A stretch of 64,000 bases of DNA from Diphasiastrum complanatum (lineage: Eukaryota; Streptophyta; Lycopodiopsida; Lycopodiales; Lycopodiaceae): assembly GCA_029204225.1 (NCBI GenBank), contig CM055096.1, positions 69,959,444 to 70,023,443 of the forward strand. Reading direction: 5' to 3'. Numbering within the stretch: position 1 is the stretch's first letter; each line of letters opens with the position of its first letter. The notes beneath the pieces are model-generated. The model searched no databases and had not been told where the DNA came from. It saw nothing but the letters and a program-made list of their open reading frames with translations. A program made the position numbers and the translations under genes. Of this stretch, positions 11,640 through 21,599 are shown one piece after another.

Positions 11640-11951
11640 TACGTGTAGTTATGCTAGCAGACAACATGAGCCAAAGAGCCAAAGCAAGCTTAACAGAGTA
11701 ACAAGCAATTCACTTGCAACTGTAAGAGATGTATATTCATGTTCAAAACTACAAGTCAATATATACATGATGTCTTTTCTTTGAGGTAGTCCTGCATGGC
11801 AAGGTTGTCGTCGATGGGACCAAGTTCCAACACGTGTGCCATTACAAGGCACCTGCATGGCATACTGCACCTAACATTAAAACGAGTGTAAACTGACAGA
11901 AATAGAAAATATTGTACCGACACAACGAACTTAAGCTTTCATATCTAACAC
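11640..11951 (-). repeat. Probable copia-type LTR fragment, - strand
   Basis: The segment ends in ...ATATCTAACA followed by CTCCCTAAAG. Read on the - strand that is a purine tract (CTTTAGGGAG) followed by TGTTAGATATG, the usual polypurine-tract/LTR junction. The body shares the layout of the LTR at 25841-26163 (GGTTG(T/C)CGT...GGGAC...GTG). The left end is not determined. Confidence 0.45.
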
Positions 11952-12098
11952 TCCCTAAAGATGAAGTATGTTCTCAATGTTTACATGTCACGCGAAGACT
12001 CGCTCCCATGAGAGCGATAGCATAATTCAGATTCAACACATGCTTTTGATTCAACATCTAACATTACGATCCTCTAGCCCTAATCACCAAGATCAGGC

Positions 12099-12103
<5 letters not shown>

Positions 12104-12155
<52 letters not shown>
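12104..12155. repeat. (CT)n microsatellite
   Basis: About 26 uninterrupted CT units lie immediately left of the 5' LTR of the non-autonomous element, so the element may have inserted at or beside the tract. Confidence 0.95.
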
Positions 12156-12156
<1 letters not shown>

Positions 12157-12158
12157 GT

Positions 12159-13055
12159 TGTAAACCTGACTCGGGTGCACCCAGTGTGCCTTGTAAGACT
12201 CTAAGGGGTGACGCTCCTCTAGGTCCCAGAGCAAGTTAGAAAGTCAAGGACTGAGCCTCCGACCTGTGGTGAGCCAGTCAAGTAGTCACAAGTCATGAGC
12301 TAGCTCTGGAGCTCGAGTCATGGCCTAGTGAGGAGTCAAGTTGATTCTGCCACCGGGACGGCTCCCGGGACCCATGTCCGGGAGCCAGACTAATTCTGCC
12401 AGGCTTAATCAGCAAAATAAAAACTAAGTCCAGAAAAGCGTGCTTTACCAGAAAGCACTATATTCCAGGACAGAGGGGGCGCACCGAATCACACCAGAAC
12501 TATAGGGGGAGTCCGGCAGACAGAAACTTGGGCAGCTCAACCAGCGCCAGAAATCCAGTCGCCAGGTCTCAGCTCCCTCTACCAGCACGAGCCAGGCACA
12601 ATGCCCAGCACATGTTGGTGGCCCCGAGACTAGTCAATCTATGTATGAATGTAACCTCTTCCAAATTTAATAAAGTTGATCCTTGGGGATGATTACCATT
12701 TCGGTTTCACCTCCGGGACTGGTCCAAGTGGAAGGACCCTTACTACAACCTTTTTGCGTCGTCGGTGTCCAAGGGTCCACGTCACCGACGTGTGGCTTGC
12801 CGCTATGCCATTTGGTCAGTTTGGCGACCACTATGCCCATGTGTGGCTTGTCTTTGCCTTTGGTTACCTTTTGGGGACGGATTCTGAGTTGGCTTTCGGG
12901 TTGGTTGGGATTCCAGTTTTCTTAAGTCTGAATGGTTAGGCTTGTTACGTTTCTAAGTTGGCTTTTACGTAAGTGCATGATGGATGAATGTTAGACTTAA
13001 GCGCGTGTTGGGGAACCGCTCAAGTCTCAATGCCCTTTGAGGCGCCAGTACAACA
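12159..13055 (+). repeat. 5' LTR of the non-autonomous element
   Basis: It begins TGTAAACCTGACTCGGG and ends ...GTACAACA just before the PBS, 897 bp in all. It contains an AATAAA polyadenylation signal at about 12669 in the same place as the right LTR. Compared with the right copy it has scattered substitutions and lacks a 10-bp insertion that the right copy has near 15081. Confidence 0.9.
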
Positions 13056-13057
13056 TG

Positions 13058-13069
13058 TGGTATCAGAGC
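13058..13069 (+). other. Primer-binding site, initiator-Met tRNA type
   Basis: TGGTATCAGAGC follows the left LTR after a 2-nt spacer. This is a perfect 12-nt match to the usual plant copia/gypsy primer site. Confidence 0.9.
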
Positions 13070-13145
13070 TGACTAGCCAGTCAGCTACGCAAGTCTCACA
13101 AGGGAGGACCACTTTTGGGATTTGTTTGGACAGCCGTTGTGCAAG

Positions 13146-13527
13146 GTGCTGCCCATAGTGTAAGCACAAGCGTCCACAGTCGGGGTGGTCGGCAGAACGG
13201 GGGCCTTGATGAGTCAATGTGCTACCCTTGAGGTGTAAGCACGGTCAGTTCTCGCGGTTCGGGCCTGGCGCCGTCTGCACGTAGGACAGATGAGAAAAGT
13301 GCTGCCTAGGTAGGTGAAAGCACGGTCTGTGCCTTGTGGGGTGCGGGGTGACATATTCGAACTGTATGGGTTAACCATTGATACAGAGATGCTGCTCGAA
13401 TTTGGGTGTAAAGCACGGGTGGTTAGCTGCCGGTGCAGGATAGCTACCGATCGTTTAGCTATAAGGGCTATCGACCAGATTTGGTGGGGCGTTACTGAGG
13501 CAATGTGCTGCTTAATGGTGAAAGCAT
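13146..13527 (+). repeat. Five reiterated GTGCT...AGCAC hairpins in the leader
   Basis: Copies lie at 13146-13167, 13219-13242, 13299-13323, 13389-13416 and 13505-13527. Each has a 5-nt arm GTGCT (ATGCT in the fourth), a 12-18 nt middle that usually holds GCC/GCT and GGTGTAA or GGTGAA, and the pairing arm AGCAC (AGCAT in the fifth). The fifth copy's G and U can still pair as a wobble. Spacing is 72-116 nt. Lying between the PBS and the Gag-like ORF, they could form a structured RNA leader. Function unknown. Confidence 0.75.
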
Positions 13528-13877
13528 GGATGGTTGGATGGATGTTTTCCCGTGGGCTAATTCTGTGATAGATTTGTGTGGGCGCAACTAGGCCAATATC
13601 CTACGTCCGGTCTCAAGGGGGATGTGACTTGAGAGGGATCCTCTATGTTTGCTTCGGTTTGTTTGTTTGTTTGTTGTGTGCTTGCCCGGACCTGAATAAC
13701 CCCTGATTCCCACTTGGTTCTCAGGTAATTTGATCATGCTCATTTGAGAAGGAGATACTTTTGTATTGAAGCTGACTTAATAAAGAAGGAAAAAGAGCTG
13801 TGGGGACCAGTCTGCAAAGGGGAGAGCTTTCAAAAAGAGAAGGAAAACAGACTAGTGGTAGTGAACCTCTTACTAGG

Positions 13878-14297
13878 ATGGATGACCACCTTGATGAATC
13901 GCGAGCATTAACAGATGAGGAAGAGCAAGGCCGAGAATATGGCTCCCGCTTGCACCGAGATGGCGCCAGATCCAAATCAAGAAAGAAAGAGCATATGCAC
14001 GCCCCAGTGGCACCTCCTCAAGAAGAAATTGGCGCCCCTTCTGAACCGGCACCAAGAGATGAACCCGTGCCAGAGGCGCACCAAGACCTCTTTGATGTGA
14101 AGATGCGCCAATACCTATCCAGCGCAATGGCGGCTATGCTTAGTGAGGTAAAGAAGGACAGAGAAATAGAAAGGAAAGAATGGCAAGCATCCATGCGAGC
14201 CATGAACCACAGTCAATTTGACGTCGCTAGAGAACTGAGAGACAGGCTAACACAGCTTGAAGCCAGGTTTGAGGAGTTGGAGACCACGCCCTTGTAA
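13878..14297 (+). CDS. Gag-like coiled-coil ORF of the non-autonomous element
   Basis: The ATG at 13878 gives 139 aa starting MDDHLDESRAL. The frame is open from about 13776, so a longer product from a non-ATG start cannot be excluded. It is highly charged: an acidic start, a basic patch (SRLHRDGARSKSRKKEH), a proline/glutamate-rich linker (PPQEEIGAPSEPAPRDEP), then a helical heptad-rich C-terminal half (VKMRQYLSSAMAAMLSEV through LRDRLTQLEARFEELE) that looks like a coiled coil. That layout resembles the N-terminus of gypsy Gag. There is no zinc knuckle. It sits alone between the hairpin leader and the polypurine tract. A particle-binding role is inferred, not shown. Confidence 0.55.
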   Translation: MDDHLDESRALTDEEEQGREYGSRLHRDGARSKSRKKEHMHAPVAPPQEEIGAPSEPAPRDEPVPEAHQDLFDVKMRQYLSSAMAAMLSEVKKDREIERKEWQASMRAMNHSQFDVARELRDRLTQLEARFEELETTPL

Positions 14298-14400
14298 TTG
14301 TGAATAAAGTTCGGCCGGTGAATCAAGCTCGTGCCGTGAGTCTTAAGTTCTAGTTTGGCCCTGATGAGGACATCAACTTTCTCAAACGAGGGGAGGATGT

Positions 14401-15223
14401 TGTAGACCTGACTCGGGTGCACCCAGTGTGCCCTGTAAGACTCTAAGGGGTGACGCTCCTCTTGGTCCAAGAGCAAGTTAGAAAGTCAAGGACTGAGCCT
14501 CCGACCTGTGGTGAGCCAGTCAAGTACAAGTGATGAGCTAGCTCTGGAGCTCGAGTCATGGCCTAGTGAGGAGTCAACTTGATTCTGCCGCCGGGACGGC
14601 TCCCGGGACCCATGTCCGAGAGCCAGACTGATTCTGCCATGCTTGCCAGGCTTAATCAACAAAATACTAAGTCCTGAAAAGCGTGCTTTACCAGAAAGCA
14701 CTAAATTCCAGGACAGAGGGGGTGTGCCGAATCACACCAGAACAATAGGGGGAGTCCAGCAGATAGAAACTTGGGCAGCTCAACCAGCGCCATGAATCCA
14801 GTTGCCAGGTCTCAGCTCCCTCTACCAGCACGAGCCAGGCACAATGCCCAACACGTGTTGGTGGCCCCGAGACCAGTCAGTCTATGTATGAATGTAACAT
14901 CTTCCAAATTTAATAAAGTTGATCCTTGGGGATGATTACCATTTCGGTTTCGCCTCCGGGACTGGTCCAAGTGGAAGGACCCTTACTACAACCTTTTTGC
15001 GTCGCTGGTGTCCAAGGGTCCATGTCACCGACGTGTGGCTTGCCGCTATGCCATTTGGTCAGTTTGGCGACCACTATGCCTCGAGTTTCATGTGTGGCTT
15101 GTCTTTGCCTTTGGTTACCTTTTGGTGACGGACTCTGAGTTGGCTTTCGGATTGGTTGGGATTCCAGTTTTCTTAAGTCTGAATGGTTAGGCTTGTTATG
15201 TTTCTAAGTTGGCTTTTACGTAA
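14401..15223 (+). repeat. 3' LTR of the non-autonomous element (truncated)
   Basis: It begins TGTAGACCTGACTCGGG after the purine tract and matches the left LTR up to TTTTACGTAA. The final 80 bp present in the left LTR are missing. Confidence 0.9.
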
Positions 15224-15299
15224 CTTGCTTATTAACTGCTAATAGATCTAAGTTTTAACTGTGAATTAGGTTTGCCTCGATATCAACAACCCTCCAACA

Positions 15300-15930
15300 A
15301 TCATGTCAGGGCTTAGGCAGCTTATTGCAAAAGCGATGTCAAGTCTGTTATAAACCATTGCATACATGAGAGATATTCGCTCCTTTTTCTACTTTGTCTT
15401 AGGACATTGGTCCTTCGACAATCGTAGGCATAGGTCCATTGGTGAGTGAGCTATTTTGCAATTTATCAGATTGTATTTGATGAGTGTATTGTGAATGTAC
15501 CTCTGCTGAGTGATGTAGATCACCATTCTCGTTGTGTCTTTGTGAATTTGAATTCCTAGACAATAATCATGCTTCGCCTAAATCTATCATGTCAAATTTT
15601 GAGGACAATATTTTTTTAGCATCTTTTATTAGATTGACATTGTCCCTGAAAAGCACTGTGCCATCAACATACAAGGTGACAACAGTAAATGAATGTTGCA
15701 CTAACTTGAAGTAGACATTAGAATCGGCAATGTTTGATTTGTAGCTATGCTGGATGAGGAAGGTGTTGATCCTCTAAAACCAAACTTTGGTTGATTGCTT
15801 CAAGCCATAAAGTGCCTTATGGGATTTTCATACATGAATTTCCTTACCATTGAAATCGTATCCCTCGGACTACATCATGTAGATATCTTCTTTGATTACT
15901 CCATTTTGAGAAGTTGTATGTACACGTGTG
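15300..15930 (-). pseudogene. Copia reverse transcriptase relic
   Basis: On the - strand from about 15930 downward: [15 protein letters not shown], a stop, RINTFLIQHSY, VVTLYVDGTVLF (the catalytic YVDD reads YVDG) and KFDMIDLGEA. After frame changes come LSKDQCPKTK and SLMYAMVYNRLDIAFA, typical of the end of copia RT. No LTR is attached. The second catalytic aspartate of the YVDD box is lost, and several stops are present. Confidence 0.8.
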
Positions 15931-15959
15931 GGAAGTGTTCCAAAAGTATTCTAAGTAAA

Positions 15960-16615
15960 AACAAGCTGCTCTCCTCGGGTAGAGAGAGAAATACCATCAT
16001 GAGCTCTCGGGTAGAGAGAGAAAGCTAGAAATTCAATGACACTCAAAATCCACTCAATCTCAAAATCAAATTAGATCCAAAATGAGGAGTACAATGATAC
16101 TAGTAGATTCATGAGCTACCACTATGCTTAACTATGGTTGGATCACACTTTGCCACCTCTTAATCCTATTGGACCATTGATCCATGCAACTCTAAATTCT
16201 ATTGGACTATATTCAAGCACACCTCAAATTCCTATTGGACTATATTCAAGCACACCTCAAATTCCTATTGGACCACACATGGTTCCACCTCTAGATCCTA
16301 TTGGACCTCTTAAACTTCATCAAACAAAAGCATTACACTTGTCTACACTCTAATTGGCACAAGTTTGGCCTCCTACTCTATTTTGGCTCAATAGTGGCAT
16401 TACAAGTGGAAATGGATAATTTGCCATCTATGCCAAATTTGACCCTATCAACATCCTACACCTAAATGCTTGACTATGAAATTCTATGAGACCCCTATAT
16501 CAACCATTTTGATTTACTTTACAATTCTCCACACGTGGGAACATCCTCCACACATGTGAGATTCACTTACAAACTTCTATCATAAAAAAATACCAAGCTA
16601 GATTTTTGCCAATTT
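15960..16615 (-). repeat. LTR-like CCAAT-box repeat, diverged copy (copy D)
   Basis: On the - strand this matches the repeats at 19365, 41631 and 43487: the start (GAGAAATTGGCAAAAATC against GTGAAAAATTGTCAAATATC), CACATGTGTGGAG, GGGGTCTCATAG against GGGGTATCATAAAG, and several ATTGG (CCAAT) boxes. Within it, 16190-16312 has tandem copies of a unit with CCTATTGGACTAT and AGCACACCTCAAATT. Two copies of CTCGGGTAGAGAGAGAAA lie at 15977 and 16005. The left boundary is approximate. Confidence 0.6.
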
Positions 16616-16619
16616 CTCA

Positions 16620-16985
16620 CAACATTGCTATTCAACAACAATATCAAACTGACAAAGGACACGAAGAGGATGCTATACCATGAATTTGAGATGACAGATC
16701 TAGGAGAAGTGCATTAATATTTCGGGATTCAGATCCAAAGAGACAGAAGCAGAAGACTTCTCTATAATTAAAATACATTGTTTCCACAAATGCCACCAAA
16801 GAGGCAATTTGACTAAGAAATTTGCTTGATGACATAAACCTTGCTCAAAAACAACATATTGTTCTTTAATGTGACAATCATAGCACAAATGCAGTGTCTA
16901 TAAGTCCGAGATTTCATTCTCGAAGTAAGCATATCAAAATCAAATACCACCATGTAAGGGAGAAAGTGTAGAGCAATCAAGTTTC
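16620..16985 (+). pseudogene. Copia RT/RNase H relic
   Basis: + strand pieces FEMTDLGEVH and YFGIQIQRDRSRRLL (end of RT) are joined by deletion to NATKEAIWLRNLLDDI-like residues, CDNHSTNAVS, and FHSRSKHIKIKYHHVREKV, the C-terminal RNase H. Several stops and shifts are present. The + orientation is opposite to the RT relic at 15.3-15.9 kb, so they are separate insertions or a rearranged pair. Confidence 0.75.
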
Positions 16986-19364
16986 ATTTATTTTTTGCAA
17001 GATAGCCAAAGCACTAAAGCACTATCAAAAGATAGTCACTAATTATTTAGTGGTTCTAAATTAGCTAAGTGACTTATCACACAATTCATGTGATTTTACT
17101 TGGAGTGTCGAAAGCCTTCACATGATTCATGTGATTCCCTCTCAACTTGCTAACTTAACTTTTTAGCTAAACTTGCCTTTAGGCCTTTATTTTATTTTAT
17201 TTTATTTTTTATGACTAAGTCATTTATTTCTAAACTACAACTTGTAATGCTTTGTTGGTTGTGCTCACTAGGTTGGTGGGCTTATACACACAAGATGCCA
17301 ATGCCCTCGCACTTATTAACCCAATGTGCAAGTAAAGATAAAGCAACTCACATACATTGCAAGAGAAGATGAGAAAATAAGATAGCTTGAAAACAACATA
17401 ATCCATCGCATAACTTCTTTCCTTGGATCTCTCCTTGTGAAAATATTGCGCACTTATGGAAGTTACTTCTTAGCATGAAAGGAGTAGGATACTAACGTGG
17501 AACGGATGAAATCAGAATTATAAAAAAGATTGCAAGCATACATATCATTCAAAGCATAAACATAAATAATATCAGACACGAAGATAGTAAAACAAATCTG
17601 AAATGTATTGCAGCGATAGACAATATACAAACAGATAGAAAATAGAGTAATTGGTCATTTAAGCAACTTATTAAGCTTTGAGAATAGATTTTGTTATGCA
17701 CAATCTACTAGAGACACTTACTCTTGCCAACTTCTAATCAACCAACCAACCAACACTCACTCATTCTTGTTACATTGATATACAGTTGACCAATGTTTAC
17801 AATAACTTATTAAGTCTTTAAACAAGATTAGCAAGTAATATTGTCATTTAAAGTACATGCATATTTGTACTTGAGTAGTGAGAAAGGTACAAAGATGGTG
17901 ATCAATTGTAGGAGTTTGTGAATGCAAATTTGGATGGCCAAAATTTTTATGCATCGCATGGGCACCATTTTGTGTATCAGACCCTAAAGATCAATTTTGT
18001 ATTTCGACCCTGAAGTTGATAGTTAATTGGGATCAAATTTTTGGGTTGGGATCAAAATATATGAAGGATCAAAATGAGTGGGTCAAACTCCTGATTTTGA
18101 CCCTAGGGATCAAAATAGATGACAATTCGATTCGACCCATCGATTCAAGCCAAAAATCGACTAGATTTCGATCATATTCCAATAGGACTGTGCAAAATCC
18201 CACGTAAAAGTGTAGTATGTGTAAAAACTAGTTTATTTTTGTAGACCTATAAAATTACATGACTAAAACTATAACATATATTTGTCCACATATTCCAATC
18301 TAGGCGGGTATGGTGAAAGTAAGGAAGGATCTCAAAAGGTAAAATAAAGTGAGTAACAAAGGCATCCTGGAGTATACAAAAAGTATATTGCTTTTGTGAC
18401 GCTTTATAGCCGAAGCATGATGTCATTTTGGCTTGGGTCTCGATTTAAAGAGGATTCACTCTAAACCATAAATGACTATGGATCACATAATACGTTGTGA
18501 CTCATTTATGTGATCTAGTCTATGAGCTTTTTTCAATCATGGACAAATGCTAGAAAAGTAGAATATTACATCTATCTAGATTTTTGCTACACATGATATG
18601 GAGAATCTATATAAAATGCAAACAACATTATTGAGATTCTTCCAACAATTGGCAAAGGCCAACACAAAACAAAATTGTTTATATTCCTAGCTTGAATATT
18701 TAAGTATGGTGGAGAACAATTGGCTGCATTCCTTGTAGACACATTGGGAGAGATGCAAATTTTATATTTCCACATAAGGTCTAGATCGTTCATTCTCATT
18801 TCCATATATCATAGGGGATTTAGACCCTTCATCCTCATTTCAACAAGAAAACACTTGAAAGTGTAACATTTAATCAATGATTTTTTTTTGAGAGACCAAT
18901 TTTCAAATCCACAATTGATGGATAGATTAATGAACAATAGTTGAAGTGCCTAAATAAATAAAGAGCATTTAAGGAGGATCTTTGTGATTTGCTTTTTCAT
19001 AATGTGTAACCCAAGGAGCATTTTTGTTGTTTGTTTCTTTGATTTGTTAGTCAAAGTTGGCTATGTTAACTTTGTCTAGTACGAGTTGATAGATTTCAAT
19101 AGTTTGTCTAATGTCAATGGATAGATAAATTGTTTCTGGTACCTTTGGATAGATTTCAATAGCTTTCTCTTCAATGAGTTTGTAGCATCAACAACTTCAA
19201 TATATAAAGCTTGAATCCTCTTGCACTTGGGAAACCCAACATGAGTTGGGTTGGCTTGTGCTCCTTGGCAATTTAATTTTTGACAAAGTTTATCAATAAT
19301 GCCAGATGCATGGATATATACATAGTATTTTGGATATTTGAATACTAGAGTAGCTCTTCTTGTT
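16986..19364. other. AT-rich spacer, no gene seen
   Basis: No recognisable coding region, RNA gene or TE domain. At 17965-18180 the words GATCAAA(A/T) and GACCC recur on both strands (for example GGGATCAAA at 18039, 18048 and 18106, with TTTTGACCC at 18094), perhaps a subterminal repeat of a DNA transposon. Confidence 0.4.
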
Positions 19365-19790
19365 TGTGAAAAATTGTCAAATATCTATCTTGGTTATTTT
19401 ATGATTTTATGTTTTTGAGTACATTTCACATGTGTGGAGCATGTTCCTACATGTGTAAAATAGCTAGAAATAGTTTATAATGTTGACTTTAGGGGTATCA
19501 TAAAGATTGCTAGTCAAGCATCTTGGTGTCACTAGGTGATAAGTTCAATTTTGGCTTTAGAGGTCAAATGGTCAAGTACATATGTTTTGTCATAATTAGG
19601 CCAAAATTCAATTGTGATGTAACTTGAGATAGTTAGGTTGCTTACACATGTCAAGTTTAGGTTTGATGAGTGATGCACCCTATGTGGTGGCAAAAGTCAA
19701 AGGGTCTAATCATAAGAGAGAGATGTGTTGGAAGGGTCCAATCAAAAGTGAGGGATGTTGCATCACACATCCAATAGGATTAGAGAGGCT
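19365..19790 (+). repeat. LTR-like CCAAT-box repeat (copy A)
   Basis: It begins TGTGAAAAATTGTC and ends GGATTAGAGAGGCT. It is nearly identical over its last 280 bp to copies at 41631-41994 and 43487-43865, including GGGGTATCATAAAG, TTTTGGCTTTAGAGGTCAAAT and three CCAAT boxes (two GGGTCCAATCA or GGGTCTAATCA, one CATCCAATAGG). The right end coincides with the end of copy C, but no target duplication was found. Confidence 0.8.
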
Positions 19791-20233
19791 ACCTCCAGCA
19801 TCTGTTTCTTTCTGGCAGGGGGACCAATTTTGTGGAACTCAAAAAAGCAGAAATCAGTGGCACTTTCTTCAACTGAAGTAGAGTACATCTCATCATGTCA
19901 AGTTTTGAAAGAAACAATATGGATTAGGTTAATACTCCACAACTTACATCGCACTCGGTTCAATGCTACTACCATTCTGTGTGACAATTTGAGCTGTATT
20001 CTGTGGTTGTTGAATTCTAGATTTTATGGCAAGTCTAAGCACATCGAAATCCAATATCATTTTATTCGGGAGAAGGTTTTCTCAGGGCAAGTGATTGTTC
20101 AATACTGCTCTCCACAACAAAAACGGTAGTAAACATATTCACCAAAGCTCTTCCGAGGATCAAGCATCAAAAGTTTTTCACATGCTAAACCTGACGAAGA
20201 CACGAAGACACCAACCGTGACCTTAAGGGGGAC
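19791..20233 (+). pseudogene. Copia RNase H relic and 3' end
   Basis: In the frame 19755-20129: GGPILWNSKKQKSVALSSTE, EYISSCQVLKETIWI, ATTILCDNLSC, and RFYGKSKHIEIQYHFIREKV, the C-terminal half of copia RNase H. A stop follows, then IFTKALPRIKHQKFF-like residues, then the polypurine tract TTAAGGGGGAC at 20223-20233. It starts abruptly at the border of copy A. Confidence 0.85.
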
Positions 20234-20530
20234 TGTTGGAAATTAAGTTCACAGTTTTCTCCTTGGTGATACTATTTCTATTTTAAGATTTTTTCTACAC
20301 ATTTTTGATCACTGATCTAGGGTCAGATGCAACCTTCTTTGGTTCTATGTCTGCTCATCTGATACCTGTAGGAATCATAGAACTCAGACAATCGAACTAT
20401 TCGAAGGACGATTACATCGGGCTTTCGACTGATTTTCATCCATGGATCAAAGACTAAAGGGTAACCAATCCTACTCTTTTTCACATTCAAATGTCAAGTT
20501 CAAGAATTTGAAGAACGTTGAAGACATGGC
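20234..20530 (+). repeat. Copia 3' LTR start (right end not determined)
   Basis: TGTTGGAAATTAAGTTCAC directly follows the polypurine tract, as expected for a copia 3' LTR. I could not fix the right end. 20530 is a rough limit. Confidence 0.5.
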
Positions 20531-20879
20531 CATCTTCAACAACTTCAACAAATCAGTCTGCAGAAACTTTGAAACTACATTGAGAGAATCGTCCCATTAA
20601 TCAACCATTGAAAAGGTCAATAATCAATTGTCATAGAAAAAATTGATTTTAAAATGATAGGTTAATGAAGATGAATGAGATAGGAACATCATCATATTCA
20701 AAATCAAACCTACACTAATATCCCTTGAACAAACTATACTTCATGATTGCATGAGCATGAGATACTGAGTGAAGAAAATTGGACGTCTATCTAATAATTT
20801 TGATGTCAACCGATTGCACATGGCGACACTATGATCAAATCTGATATTTAGTTTAACTCTATGTCAATAGAAGGAAGCT

Positions 20880-21540
20880 CTTTGCTTCAGATAGATGATC
20901 GTGAATAAGATGTTTCGACCAAATCTTCCTTTTGGTTGGGACATTCCTTACACACAATCACCATATCTAAGCATAACGATATTTGTTGGACGAAAGATTG
21001 CCTATATCTGGAGAATTGTATCAATTCTTGGTGCGGAACGTCTAGGAGAAATCTTAGGTCCCGAGAACCATTCATCTTACCCATCATCAACTACGAGAGG
21101 ACTAGGGACGTAATCTTCTCTAGTACTTTTCTGATCCACTCTCCTTTATCTTTTTCTAAAGGCTTAGATAGTCCTCGGCCTTTTAGAGACACTTCATAGA
21201 CACATATTTTCACAATTTGCCACGATAAGTCTCAAGCCTAAAAACTAGCCAAGTGATATAGTATCGCCATGCTAAATCTTTCGATCACTCTCACACCTAG
21301 GTGACTTCTACGAAACTATTCGACAATATCCTTGCAATCATGCATCTGAGAGCTTGGAAAACTCTCATTGATTGGGAAGTACGGGGTGATTAGGATGCCC
21401 CCCCCTGAGTTGGAAGTGATAATAGACCCTAATCACTCGCGTAAGGACAGTGTGGGCCCTTTCCCATGTTGGGGCCCTCTAATGGGACCAATCCCCTGTC
21501 GAAAAAATCCCTCAATGGAAACAATATTTCCAACAACAAA
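20880..21540. repeat. Dispersed repeat, copy 1 (partner at 35.3-35.9 kb)
   Basis: It shares with 35355-35900 the order TTTTGGTTGGGACATTCC/CTTTAGGACCTAACATACC, ATTCTTGGTGCGGAACG/GCTTGGGGTAGAACG, GAGAAATCTTAGG/GAAGAAATCCTTAG, then CTCATTGATTGGGAAG/TTCCATTGGTTGGAGG and a GAAAAAATCCCT/GAAAAAACCCCT end. The + frames (20895-21113 and 35364-35612) have the same residues at IPY, ITI, LG.ERL.EIL and PE.H. No known family. Confidence 0.6.
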
Positions 21541-21599
21541 ACAAATGCTTCTACTAAGCATTTGCAAAGTGGATCCTTCAAATTATATATACAATATTT

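Larger units (their letters stand above)
12159..15223 (+). mobile_element. Non-autonomous LTR retrotransposon (TRIM/LARD or Gag-only type)
   Basis: Two long direct repeats (12159-13055 and 14401-15223) flank only about 1.35 kb. A PBS follows the left repeat, and the polypurine tract GAGGGGAGGATGT (14388-14400) precedes the right one. The internal part has no RT, integrase or protease, only a Gag-like ORF. Such elements rely on enzymes from related autonomous elements. The purine tract context (ACGAGGGGAGGATG) is of gypsy type, so a gypsy helper is likely. No target duplication is seen because the right LTR lacks its last 80 bp. Confidence 0.9.

Noticed and set aside
12676-12939. Overlapping 80-87 aa frames repeated in both LTRs (also 14919-15190)
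   Set aside because: They are preserved because the LTRs are copies; they overlap each other in two frames and resemble nothing known.
14340-14400. CTGATGAG...GAGG near the 3' LTR, considered as a hammerhead ribozyme core
   Set aside because: The required GAAA and the third stem are missing. The words fit the usual gypsy polypurine-tract context.
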